DNA of 64,000 bases, from assembly GCA_019925105.1 (NCBI GenBank), contig JAHGAU010000002.1:992001-1056000 (forward strand), read 5' to 3'. The DNA is from Niebla homalea (Eukaryota > Ascomycota > Lecanoromycetes > Lecanorales > Ramalinaceae). The translations under genes and the position numbers were made by a program. The notes beneath the pieces were generated by a model. The model ran no database searches, had not been told where the DNA came from, and saw only the letters and a list, made by a program, of their open reading frames with translations. Of the stretch, positions 1 through 10,866 are shown in pieces. Within the stretch, counting starts at the first letter, position 1. Every line of letters begins with the position of its first letter.

Positions 1-2
1 AC

Positions 3-635
3 CAACAAGATCCTTTACCTGGTGAGGGCCAGCTCAATACTCTGCAGAAACGGATACGGCTCCGGCAAGAGAGACAAGGTGATGAGGTGCGTCAGGCGCA
101 ACGTGACTTGCAACAACGGGTGGAGCTTGTGCGGCTAAGGAACAATGACACGAGGAATCAAGTGCAACGTGAAATACAACAGGTAGAGCATATGCGAGAA
201 CGACAAAACGCCGCGAGGAGTCAAGCACCCCAAGATTTGCAGCAACAATTAGATCATTTACAAAAAAGACACCATGATGCGAGGCGCCACAGACAACGTC
301 TGGTGCAAGATCTAGAGCTTCTGCAGGAAAGACAAAATGGTGGGCGACCCGAAGCTCAGCAGCAGCGGTTGGGTCTTGGTGCGCTACCTGAGGTAGGTGC
401 ATTGCGATCTGGAGATTTGAATACTCCTCAGCACCAACATCGGCAGCTGCAAGAGCGGCGGCCGTACGAGCAGGGCAATTTTCAACCGAACTTGTTGGTC
501 GATGGGGACAACTTTCTCCAGCATCGCCAGGAGAACTTGCCCCATGCAAGGAACCTTGCAATACGTCAAGAAGAAGCGGATCGTAGGAGAGTACGAAGAA
601 CAGATTTTGCTAGAAGACGGCTTCTTGAACAGTAA
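3..635 (+). CDS. 3' end of a Gln/Arg-rich coiled-coil protein (partial)
   Basis: The frame is open from the left edge to the TAA at 633-635, giving about 210 residues of the C-terminal part of a protein whose start lies outside the window. The first two thirds is built of Gln, Arg, Glu and Leu in imperfect units of about 22 residues, with recurring cores such as RDLQQ, REIQQ and QDLQQ and linkers such as ERQNAAR and ERQNGGR. This predicts a charged alpha-helical coiled coil. The last third is still Arg/Gln-rich but not repetitive. I do not recognise a family. A competing frame (about 502-747) overlaps the end, so a terminal intron is possible. No function can be given. Confidence 0.5.
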   Translation, partial: QQDPLPGEGQLNTLQKRIRLRQERQGDEVRQAQRDLQQRVELVRLRNNDTRNQVQREIQQVEHMRERQNAARSQAPQDLQQQLDHLQKRHHDARRHRQRLVQDLELLQERQNGGRPEAQQQRLGLGALPEVGALRSGDLNTPQHQHRQLQERRPYEQGNFQPNLLVDGDNFLQHRQENLPHARNLAIRQEEADRRRVRRTDFARRRLLEQ

Positions 636-1533
636 CGGTCGCCGACAGCAAATTGAGGTCAACTACTGTTGTAAGGCACGCGCCCCGGGTACGGAAATTT
701 GGGTCTCTTTGAGATGGCGTTCGCTTGGGCGCTGTTGGCATGATTGACTCACGAATGGGTAAAGGGACCCAAACCCGGGACATACAGAGACGTCGCCGAT
801 CTCGGTGGACCGTCGTTCGTTAATAGTTTGCATTGATTTTTCTCTGAGCCTTCAGAAAGCACTTTACCTAGCGTGGCGTTCAGGCTCTTGGGAAGCAGGA
901 AGGATGGATGATACCTATGATGACTGTATGCTTTTCGACTAGACAGGAGTAACAGTGTCCATCAATACCCACTCCGTACAATTTTAACTTTCGTTTAGGG
1001 GATAGATTCATAGCCCCTGATTAAGCTAATTAATTCTCTGCTGACTCACCGGTCAAATTCACTAGGGGACGTAATTGCAGGTCGATACTTGAGCTCAAGC
1101 ATCTGACTTCTACAAGAGGCCAACGACGACCAGCAAGTGAGATGAATTCGTGGACCCTTATTGCGATCATTTCCAGTGACCCCCTCGGACCGACGTTATC
1201 TGTCAGACATGGCAGCCAGACGGTAATTCACCATCTTTTGCTTTGGGATCCACGTGACACTTGCATAATATATCGCCTTGTTTGCCATGTCATACCCCAC
1301 ACACACTGGTCTCGATTGTTTGATGTTGCACAAGGGCCAAAAGCCCAAAAGCCCGGCACTACTCCTTGTTTCACTCCTCTTCTTCATTGAATACTACGTC
1401 GCAGACTACAACACTACACAAGAGGGTTGAAATCCAAACCTTTGCCATTCTCTTTTCACCTTCACACATAATTCAGGACACATTTTCCGAAAACGTGCCC
1501 AAGCGTCTGAGTAAACCAGAAGTACTTCGCAGT
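636..1533. other. intergenic region upstream of arb1
   Basis: About 900 bases with only short, unconvincing frames. Base composition is ordinary and shows no RIP. It presumably holds the terminator of the left-edge gene and the promoter and leader of the next gene. No RNA gene or repeat was recognised. Confidence 0.5.
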
Positions 1534-3430
1534 ATGGCACAAGACCATACCCACCGTACCGGCGAAACTTTGCCCAACGTAAGCAGTCTGGATATCAATG
1601 GGGAACAGCATGCTGGCACAGCATCCCCAAATGGATATTCTCACTGCGAGGTGAAAGGGACCGCTCAACAAAACGAAGCTTCTTTAGACCTTGGAGGTAA
1701 CGGACCGTCCACCAACTCAGCAAGTAACGAAGCATCTACATATGCAGGAGATAACGAGGGCGACGATGGTGAGGGTATTGATCAATCATCTTTGCATACC
1801 AAGAAGAAGAAGAAGCGAAAGCCCAAAAGTCAACGCGGTCCCGTAGGTCACTCGACTATATCACGTTCGCTTCTAGATAATCCATTTTGGGTACTGACGA
1901 TCCTGATTTGAAAGAAAGCTGGCACGGGGTTTGAGGAATACTATGTTGACGCTCCGCTCACCCCGGAACAACACGAGGAGGAGAAGAGTCTGTATCATTT
2001 GTATGATTGCCGGTCCAGTGGAAGACCATTCGCTGATATTTGTCCAGATCACGGCCCTTTGCAACGTATGGTCCGCTCATTATTCATATCTCATCCGAGT
2101 CTAATGCATCTCCAGTCGAATCGAAACAGCCATCCGAAGGTACTTTGCCAAGCGTAATCTAGATCCGGATCGCAAGAATTTCTTCGATAAGTACCTCGTC
2201 TTTGGGGGCATTGACGGAGGGCCCAAAATGTTTACTGGTGGCTTGGATGCCGATCTCCTGGAGAGCCGTGACGCCTCAGAGATACTGGATATAACGGCTC
2301 AGCACTCCGTCACATTCGATGAATCGGATCCAAGACACAATATCTACTCCGTCGACTTCGAGGGATGTCTCAAGGGGTTTCTGTCAGTCATTGGGGAGAT
2401 ATGTGGCCAGCGAAAGCAGCTAACATTACGTAGGTCTTCCTATGTGCATTACAATTTTGACTTGCATAACGAGGAGAAGATCAAGAAGTACATTGGTGTC
2501 ATCCGCAACTTCCTGAATTATCTACTACACCACGATGTATGCCCCGAGTACGGGGGTCAAGTTGAAGCAGCACGGAAAATCTGCGACCAAGCACAAGAGG
2601 AGATCCTGCAAATCATGCGTGCACAGGTCATGCTCCCAGGCATTTTCAACATGGCTTGTTCCGAGATCTTTGGGGGCGTATTCCACGAGATGCGGAACAG
2701 TGATTCCGAAAGCTGGCTGGACGAGGAAGAGAGGAAGCAGCTCTTCCTAGGTATCGAACCGAGCCGAGCCCGTCAAGTCTTCAGAGTTGGGTTTGCCGCT
2801 TATGCAACGGAAGAGCAAGTCGTCAAATACAGGGCCGATGGAGCTGGCGAGTGTCTCGGAATCATTGAGACCGAGGAGGTCAGCCTAGAGGTTGTGGACA
2901 TGGTTTTTGGCGCGTCGTCCCCTGAAATTCAGGCGCTGTACTCTCACGAGCAAGCAAAGGATGTCCCGATTCTTGGCAAGTTACGTGCAAGGACGTGGCA
3001 AGATCCATCCGCGCTGGATGAGGACCTTACAGAAGAAGAAGAGTTGGAGTTGGCCCGGAATCCGCCTCCGGTCAAGGCGTATGAATTCTGGATTGAAGAT
3101 GAGCTTCTGGAACAGCTTTTCGTGGGTCTGAAGTTTCAGACCACGGTCAAGACGTTGAGCTTTGGTCAGCAATTCTTCGAGCAAATCCGTGCAATTCGAT
3201 GCTCATTTTTCCTGGTGCTTCCGAATGAGCTGATGAGCGGATGGAGAGAAGTAGAGGATGAGTGGCTGGCTCCTCGACCAACAAATAATGGCGACACGCA
3301 ACCAACAGAAGGTAGTGAAGAGCTCGTCAACAGCGACAAGCAACCAAATGGAGCGAAGGAGTCGCTTATTGACGTCAGCGGCATCGGCAACGACAACAAG
3401 GAGCCAGATAGGGAGAATGGAGGAGTATGA
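1534..3430 (+). CDS. arb1: Arb1-like subunit of the Argonaute siRNA chaperone complex
   Basis: In fission yeast Arb1 belongs to the ARC complex, which holds duplex siRNA on Argonaute before RITS assembly and heterochromatin formation. Here the ATG at 1534 opens a low-complexity N-terminus that ends in a Lys-rich KKKKKRKPKSQRGP segment. A clear 72-base intron (1843-1914, GTAGGT..AAAG) joins it in frame to KAGTGFEEYYVDAP. The long last exon carries LDPDRKNFFDKYLVFGGID and FTGGLDADLL, then the conserved body down to VLPNELMSGWREVEDEWL, and ends at 3430. The exon 2/3 junction is unresolved: candidate donors lie at 1992, 2001 and 2066 and acceptors end at 2115 and 2129. The family call is by motif recall; the C-terminal tail is acidic and variable. 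An RNA-silencing gene next to RIP-scarred transposons is suggestive but proves no link. Confidence 0.82.
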
Positions 3431-3530
3431 AGCCATTGGATACGCCAGACCGTTGAATACTCGACGACATGTCTTGCAATAGAAGGTGAGCGTTTGTCTT
3501 CGCCTTTCAAGTCTTCATCACAAGGTTCGT

Positions 3531-4762
3531 TCATGGAATCAATAACAGCTTGCCCATTGTTTTCCGGCCTTCGAGATCCTATCAAGGATATCAGTCACAG
3601 GATCCTTGTGTGGGTTCATGCAAGCTCAGACTTACCTTGTGCGCCTGAGCAACATCATTCAAAGGATAGGTCTTATGAATCTTGACATCAAATTTCTCTT
3701 TCGTCATCGTGAAAAGTCGGTCCGTATAAGTCATGAATTCTTCCCGCGTCGTCACATAATTGAATAGCGTTGGCCTGCACACTTTGGCGTTTTTGGCAGA
3801 CAGCCTCCTGCGATGACGATCAGTATTCATCAAGCTCTCCGCCAATAGATCGCTTTGAGAGCTTACGAGATGGCGAATGGCGGTACCGCGCCCGAAGCAT
3901 TTCCAAAACTTGCAAGCGTTCCCTTTCTTGCCAGAACATCTAGACTTCGGTCAAAAGTAGCCTTGCCTACCCCATCGAAAACGCATTGAACGCCCTGCCC
4001 TCCCGTTTTCTCCATAATCATTTGCTTCACCCCATCATCTCCTTCCTCCTCTTCCACCAGCACAAGCTCTGCGCCCAGCTTCTCAGCGACCTCTGCTTTA
4101 GCCCGGCTGCCGACCGTCGCAATTGTGTGTGCGCCCTTCGCACGTAGGATCTGGCACAGCCAAGTGCCCACACCACCCGAAGCGGCCAGGACCAGGACCC
4201 AGTCGCCCTTCTTCACCTCGTATGATTCCTCTGTCAGCGTCAGGGCGGTGAGAGCCTGCAATATGGCAGCGCATGCATCAGTCTCGGTAATGGCCTCGGG
4301 GATCTTGACGGTCCGCAAAGCAGGCGCGGTGGTGTATTCCGCATATCCTGACGAGCCCATCCAGACAACGCGATCATTCTCCGCGAATCCATTGACCTCA
4401 GGGCCAAGAGCAATGATTTTGCCAGCGCCTTCTTTACCTAGGATCTCGGGTTTGGGCGACTGGTAGAGACCGGTGCGGAAGTAAGTATCGATGTAATTTA
4501 TGCCGATAATGGAGTTCTTGACAAGAACCTCGCCTGCTTTTGGGGTGGGGACGGGGAGGTCGGTCTTATATTGAAGTACTTCTGTCCCGCCGGTCTTCTC
4601 GATAAGTACGCCGTTCATGGTTCTGGGGATCGGAGCCATAGTGGAGTAAAGGCACTGTCCGCTTCTAGGATTGATGTGGGTGGCGAGTAAGGACAGTCGC
4701 CTGGATATGATTTGACTAGGGTACGAAAGACATCCCTGTATATACCGGATGCTGCTTGCCAT
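3531..4762 (-). CDS. NADPH:quinone oxidoreductase (zeta-crystallin-like MDR family)
   Basis: This is a zinc-independent medium-chain reductase expected to reduce quinones with NADPH. There are three exons: 4762-3867, 3807-3636 and 3578-3531, with introns bounded by GTAAG..GCAG and GTAAGT..GATAG. They splice in frame to 371 residues. The first roughly 45 residues are basic, Ser/Arg-rich and end near YSTMAP, which looks like a mitochondrial targeting peptide; a second Met at MAPIPRTMNG could start a cytosolic form. Visible motifs are GINYIDTYFRTGLY, the Rossmann loop AASGGVGTW and the FDGVGKATFD strand. The tiny last exon encodes DLEGRKTMGKLLLIP, the usual C-terminus of the family. It converges with arb1 (100 bases between stops). 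Length fits the family plus a presequence. Confidence 0.9.
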
Positions 4763-5094
4763 GAACGAGTAAGGTAGGAACGAAATTACGCCATTTCTGC
4801 GGGGACGATGCAGATAATAGATAATGACGACCGAGGGGACGGTTCTAATCTAAGGTACCAGTGATTGAGATCGAACCATCAGCGGCACGAACCCCTAGCG
4901 CTGCAGGCAGGCACCCAAAACGGGCGAAAGCTTAGCAATTTTGCATGTTGGCTGCCAGTCCGATGGCTGAGTTTAGTCCACTGGAGGGGCTTTTAATACG
5001 ACGAATCTCCCCTGAGCCCTGGCAGTTGCCACGACTAAGCTTCAACATCAAGTGACTAGCAGCGAGTCAAGAAATCCAGCAGATTGCAGCCAAC

Positions 5095-6412
<1,318 letters not shown>

Positions 6413-6564
6413 GAGATTTCCTGCGAGCATAGTTGCTGTTGAGCTTGGAGATCACGTTTCAAAGATGCCAAATAGATGTGATGGTCCCATGATATTTATA
6501 TGACAAACATTATCCAATGATGTTGAAGGTCTGGCAGTGAAAGTCCTAAGAATGAATCCCTCTC

Positions 6565-6900
6565 TCATCCTTCAGAGGCCAGTTTCACTCGAACCATCTG
6601 TAGAATCTCCGGAGGCAATGCGACTCCCATGGTGCATGTGCTAGACCAATGGACAAGACCAATCTGCGCTTCAAGCAATCTTGTCTTCCATATCTCGAGG
6701 TCACTCTCCTCTTGCTCGAGAGTCTTTTGGAGCTCGATGTGACGCGCGTAAGCACGCGAGATATCGGCATGAGGAATGTAGGATCTTGTGGATGTCACCA
6801 TCACTGCAAGGCTGTCGACGGCGACTGTTGCAGTACGAAGGAAGAGCCAAGATTTCACCAGCTCTCGCCGATGATTTGGGCATGATTCATGCTTCGTCAT
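6565..6900 (-). CDS. small hypothetical protein, 111 residues
   Basis: An ATG at 6900 opens an uninterrupted 111-codon frame just upstream of element A and convergent with the epimerase gene (152 bases between stops). The middle, from about residue 45 to 75, is a charged helix-like stretch (RHIELQKTLEQEESDLEIW). The end contains ALPPEILQMVRVKL, which faintly resembles the start of an F-box-like helix, but that is not enough to call one. It has no signal peptide or membrane segment. It could be a real lineage-specific gene, part of a longer gene truncated by the transposon, or a chance frame. Confidence 0.4.
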   Translation of the reverse strand: MTKHESCPNHRRELVKSWLFLRTATVAVDSLAVMVTSTRSYIPHADISRAYARHIELQKTLEQEESDLEIWKTRLLEAQIGLVHWSSTCTMGVALPPEILQMVRVKLASEG

Positions 6901-7021
6901 GGTAATGAGTTGAGTTTAATGCCCTCTGGGTTCTGAGTTCTGACCCTCTCAGACTTTTAGCGTGATTGTTCTGCCCTCTGCCGCTGTCCGCTGTGGGGTT
7001 GGACTGAAGCGCGCATTCTTG

Positions 7022-7122
7022 GTACCCCTTCATGCTTTTTTCTTGTCGGGTCCGGAATTTTTGCGCCCGCTTTTAGATCCATCACCCAAATTTATATTAT
7101 AGACACATTATCACCTGCCCAC
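7022..7122 (+). repeat. left TIR of element A
   Basis: 101 bases that are the exact reverse complement of 10766-10866. It still contains many CpA and TpG sites, so it escaped the RIP that saturated the interior. The outermost bases GTACCCC contain the likely TA target site. Confidence 0.97.
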
Positions 7123-7991
7123 CTACGTCCACGTTTATAATTACGAATTGAAGGGTTTTTGAAGCTGTAGTTTTATCTGTATTTTACGATGGCAGGTATT
7201 TTGAAACGGGTTAAAAAACCTATAGTTAAAAAAGCGTAAGTAAACGCCTTAAAACGCGCCTTTACCATTAAAAAAAAGGTTATACCGCCGCTATAAAAGG
7301 CGTCGGCTTTAGCTTTTAATCCCGTTATTATTTTTACTACTTTTATTACGCGTTCAATTATTAAACCCATCGATATATCGTTAAATAAAAGTATTATAAT
7401 ACGGTCCTTAATAAAGTTAAAAGGGAAGCAGTTACTATAAAAGTTTAAATTTAATAATACGTTTAAATTTTAAGATTTTTATGCGTTAATTATTAAGGCC
7501 GTTAATAAATATAATAATAAGGATTATAAGTTTATTTATATTAAAGGTATCCTTTTTTATATAACGTTAATAAATAAATTTAAATAAAATTTTATTAATT
7601 AAAAGGATTTTAATAATTTATTTTATATAATTCGTAATTAAGTAAAAGAAAAGAAGAAGATTATTATTATTAATATTATTTATTATTATACTTTTTTTAC
7701 GGATTTTACTATTAAAGGTTCTAAAAAATAGGTTTATTCCGAGGATCTTAATTAAGCTTTAAACGGTAATATTAAAAATAATAATATAAAAGAGGTAAAG
7801 TTTAAAAAGGATTTAAAAAAGAAATCTTATAAGATAATAAACTTAAAGATAAAAGCCGTAAAAATTAATTATAAAGTTAATTAAGTTAAGGCCGTTATTA
7901 AATCCGATAATATTATTAAGGCGAATAAATATAAATATTCCAGGTATTAAAATAATAACTTCTATTATTAATAACTTAATAGCCGTAAAGG

Positions 7992-8043
7992 TGTTGAAAT
8001 ACTACATTGAATATGAAATTCTCTGAATTCCACTTTTTCAACA
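7992..8043 (+). repeat. 5' LTR of the TRIM
   Basis: 52 bases with terminal inverted motif TGTTGAAA..TTTCAACA. It differs from the 3' LTR at one position (G at 7993 versus A at 8241). Confidence 0.93.
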
Positions 8044-8055
8044 GGTTATGAGCCC
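8044..8055 (+). other. primer-binding site matching the initiator tRNA-Met anticodon loop
   Basis: The 12 bases GGTTATGAGCCC begin at the first base after the 5' LTR. They are the reverse complement of GGGCTCATAACC, the anticodon stem-loop of eukaryotic initiator tRNA-Met. Ty5 of yeast and Drosophila copia are known to prime from this internal region (a half-tRNA) instead of the tRNA 3' end. The tRNA sequence is from memory and should be compared with the host's own gene. Confidence 0.75.
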
Positions 8056-8058
8056 GGT

Positions 8059-8127
8059 TAGCGCAGTGGTAGAACTCCGCGAAAAACGTTGTTAAGTGCC
8101 AAGACTAAGTTGGGCCGAGTTTAAGCC
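8059..8127 (+). promoter_or_regulatory. tRNA-like pol III A box and B box inside the TRIM
   Basis: GCCCGGTTAGCGCAGTGGTA (8052-8071) resembles a tRNA 5' half and contains an A box, TAGCGCAGTGG, at 8059-8069. A B-box-like GAGTTTAAGCC lies at 8117-8127, 47 bases further on. Its one poor base is a T that would be C if a CpA site had been hit by RIP. The sequence between does not fold into an obvious cloverleaf, so this is a tRNA-related internal promoter candidate and not a tRNA gene. Confidence 0.45.
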
Positions 8128-8230
8128 CCGTCAGAGTCATTTGATTATTTAACCAAAAATATTTAAACGTTCAGATGAAAATTAACTGAATTCCGGAAAA
8201 ACCTGAAAATCAGAGAATTTACTTACCAAT

Positions 8231-8239
8231 GTGGGGGAG
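8231..8239 (+). other. polypurine tract of the TRIM
   Basis: GTGGGGGAG abuts the 3' LTR, where plus-strand priming is expected. The GGGGGAG core is typical of copia-type elements. Confidence 0.8.
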
Positions 8240-8291
8240 TATTGAAATACTACATTGAATATGAAATTCTCTGAATTCCACTTTTTCAACA
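8240..8291 (+). repeat. 3' LTR of the TRIM
   Basis: 52 bases, 51 of them identical to 7992-8043. The only change, TG to TA at its second base, fits RIP or deamination. It is followed by the AAAGG target duplication. Confidence 0.93.
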
Positions 8292-8625
8292 AAAGGTTAT
8301 TATTATATCTTAAATAATATAAATATTAAAAGGTAACTTAAAGGCGTCGTCCTTTATTAAGTTAAATTAAATAATTTACTTATAAATTTAAAGGATACGT
8401 TTTTAAAGCGTAAAGTTATTAAAAACGCGGCCGGATATTTAAAGAAGGATAAATAAACCGCCCTTCCTATAATACCGGTATTATTACCGGCTTTAATTAA
8501 TAAAAGCCTTTTTATAACGTTAATATCGGTTTTAAGCTTTATTATTAAAATTATAAAGCTTATTAAACCGGAGCCTATCTTATTAACGTATCCTTAAAGC
8601 GTATACGGTATTAATTATATTTATT

Positions 8626-8765
8626 TTATATTATGTGAAAGGGTAAGTAACCCGGTATATATTAATAATACCCAGAGAAACAAATTATACGCTTATTTTA
8701 CATAATATAAGGAATAGGATCCTATTATAACCGTATACTTCAATATTGCTCTCCTTTAAGTAACA
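8626..8765. repeat. less-RIPped patch inside element A, possible solo LTR or mini-element
   Basis: This stretch keeps about nine CpA/TpG sites where neighbouring sequence has almost none. TTATATTATGTGAAA at 8626-8640 and TTTTACATAATATAA at 8696-8710 are inverted repeats (14 of 15). A 14-base palindrome centred on GGATCC lies at 8713-8726. Reading from TGTGAAAGG (8634) to AAGTAACA (8765) also gives a TG..CA, LTR-like unit, but its 5-base flanks (TATTA and GAATA) do not match. The identity is uncertain. Confidence 0.3.
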
Positions 8766-9664
8766 GAATAAGTAATGGATTTAAATATTATTTTAAAGGT
8801 TAAATAAATGGCCGATTAAAGGGCTTTTAATATCCTATTTAATATTAATAAAAAACTTTAAGGTAGTTTTAGAGTTATTTTTAAGACGTTATAAAAAGGT
8901 GGGAGTTAAGGACCTAAATCGAAAAGAGGTATTAGACCGGGGGTATTATATGTATTATAAGGATAAATTTAAATAATAATAGCGCCTTAAACGCCCTTAT
9001 TAATACTATAAATATAGTTTCTAATTAGCCGTTTATTTAAGCTTTAATTTCAGTAAAATAAAATATAATAAAGAGGGTATTTAAATAATAATATTGCTTT
9101 TTAAATAAATATTTAAGCTATAATAATAAGCTACTTTTAGTATTTATTTTATTTTATGTTTTCTTTTATTTATTTAAATTTCAATTTATTATATTTTTAT
9201 TTTAAGTTATTTATTTTATATAATTTTAATACTATTAAATAACTTGAATTTAAGGCTTTTAAATACGTGTTTACCGAGCTTAATTAATTAAATAAAATAT
9301 ATACGATATTAATAAACGTTTTTGAAGTTTAGAAAATAAGATAATAGCGGGTAACCCCCGGAATACCCGTAATTACCCGCCGTTAAGGCTTTAGTTATTT
9401 ATACCTTTATTTTTATTAACTTTCTTAATCCAAATATATTACGTTATAATTATTTATTTTCAACAATAAGATATTTTTTAAATAGCCTGAGTTAAGAGTA
9501 ATTAAATGGGCTTTTATTAAGTATATATATATTAATATTAAGTATATAACGTTAAATAATAATAAAAAACTTAAAGTATAAAGTAACTACGGTTACTCCC
9601 GATATAAACTTTTAATAATTATTTAATATTTAAAACCTTTTAATTATTACTTATAAATTATTAT

Positions 9665-10688
9665 TTTTATCCTTTATAACCGTAATATTTAAAGATATTA
9701 ATATATAAGTATCTGAAATAATTAAAGGTTAAGTTATTATTTTTATTATAATATATTATAAAATATAAGAAATTTAAAAACGTTTACCTTTCTATATTTA
9801 TCGTTAACTTTTAATTCTTTTTTATTTATGCTTTTAACTTTAAAAAATATAATTTAATAAGATTAAAATTAAATAAATATAATAATAAATATTAAATAAT
9901 AATTTTATAGTCCCGGCAGAGTTATATAATCCATAATAACCTATAGATTAACGTATTATTTATAATAAGGACGGATTTAAACCCCGGGTATAAATTATAT
10001 TTAAGGAGGATTTTAAATTCTAGGAATATTTTAAAAAAACCGATATTATAACCTTTATAATAAATATAATAATCGAGAATATTATTATTATAATACCCGG
10101 GTAATATACTTTATCTTTTTTTACGCTTAAAAAGGAGCTTAACTTAAAAAGTAACCCTTAACGTATTTTAGTCTTATTTCCGGTAAATAATACGTTAATT
10201 AATTATTATTTTATTAAGGTAAATAAGCTAATTATAATAATAAATAAATATATTATAGAAATATATATTATAAAGGTTTAAATCTTTAACGTCCGTAATC
10301 TTATAAAGGCTTTTTTATATAATCTTTATTTATTAAAATATCCTTAAAACGGTATATTAAAATACCGATAAAGTAAATTTATTAAAGAAATAATTTATTA
10401 TCTCTTTTTAATATATTTACGGTTTATCCTTAAAGAATTCTTAAAGGCTTTTTTTATAAAAAGGTATATTATAAACGTTTTCTTACGTTTTATATAATTA
10501 TTAATTAAAAGATTAATATTATTAAAAGCCTTTAAATTCCGGTTAATACGTTTAATTTATTTAATATTAATACCCTCGATTTTAACGATAATCCTATGCT
10601 TAACGCCGCTATTTAAGTAAATAGCGATATGCCGTTTAAGCGTTTTAAGTAATATTAATATTATAGCGGTAACGGGGAATAACTCCAT
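9665..10688 (-). pseudogene. RIP-destroyed Tc1/IS630 (DDE_3) transposase of element A
   Basis: The minus strand from the ATG at 10688 reads about 340 codons with many TAA/TAG stops. A helix-turn-helix-like N-terminal part (IVKIEGINIK, then INRNLKAF) parallels the one in element B. Near 9915-9835 the frame shows a DN-type motif followed by a block in which each Pro of the hallmark YLPPYSPDFNP is replaced by Leu or Phe, as C-to-T change at CC codons would do, and then KLKA-stop-IKKN. The relic lies against the right TIR and reads inward. It cannot be expressed as a functional transposase. Confidence 0.72.
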
Positions 10689-10765
10689 TAAAGGGGCAAA
10701 AAATAAACGTGTATATAAGCTATAAAAATCACCCCTTCAATAAGTAATATGCGCGTAAGTAAAGT

Positions 10766-10866
10766 GTGGGCAGGTGATAATGTGTCTATAATATAAATTT
10801 GGGTGATGGATCTAAAAGCGGGCGCAAAAATTCCGGACCCGACAAGAAAAAAGCATGAAGGGGTAC
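10766..10866 (-). repeat. right TIR of element A
   Basis: Exact reverse complement of 7022-7122 over 101 bases. It is followed by single-copy-looking sequence of normal composition. Confidence 0.97.

Larger units (their letters stand above)
7992..8291 (+). mobile_element. complete 300-base TRIM (miniature LTR retroelement), Ty5/copia-like priming
   Basis: Two 52-base LTRs flank 196 internal bases. Each LTR opens TGTTGAAA (the 3' copy is TATTGAAA, one TG-to-TA change) and closes TTTCAACA. The element is flanked by identical 5-base duplications, AAAGG at 7987-7991 and 8292-8296. A primer-binding site directly follows the 5' LTR and a purine tract GTGGGGGAG directly precedes the 3' LTR. There is no coding capacity, so it must borrow proteins in trans. 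It is far less RIP-damaged than the transposon it sits in, so it inserted after that copy was mutated. Confidence 0.93.
7190..8640 (+). pseudogene. relic of a second, non-transposase gene of element A
   Basis: Starting at the ATG at 7190 (MAGILKRVKKPIVKKA), the plus strand reads as Lys/Ile/Asn-rich protein-like sequence broken mostly by TAA and TAG codons that RIP can make from CAA, CAG or TGG. Readable patches include KIIIINIIYYYTFFTDFTIK. The reading points inward, towards the transposase relic on the other strand. The TRIM interrupts it at 7992. I do not recognise the protein. The right limit is a guess. RIP bias towards Lys, Asn and Ile codons makes any AT-rich frame look alike, so this is weaker than the transposase call. 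Confidence 0.35.
7022..10866. mobile_element. element A: RIP-degraded Tc1/IS630-type transposon with a nested TRIM
   Basis: The element is bounded by perfect 101-base inverted repeats and has TA at both outer edges (GG-TA-CCCC left, GGGG-TA-CTT right), as expected for Tc1/mariner superfamily insertion. A 3-base TTG flank on both sides is an alternative reading. The interior from about 7215 to 10680 is extremely AT-rich and almost free of CpA/TpG, while CpG remains, which is the RIP signature. It holds a transposase relic on the minus strand near the right end and a second coding relic on the plus strand near the left end. Subtracting the 300-base TRIM and its 5-base duplication leaves 3,540 bases, nearly the size of element B (3,527). 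Confidence 0.9.

Noticed and set aside
7022..7122. Mutator-type (MULE) ends for element A
   Set aside because: TIR length would fit, but no 9-base target duplication exists (the flanks differ), while TA edges and the DDE_3 transposase point to Tc1/IS630.
8052..8140. true tRNA gene
   Set aside because: The 5' half and box sequences are tRNA-like, but no cloverleaf, anticodon arm or matching acceptor stem can be drawn, and it lies inside a TRIM.
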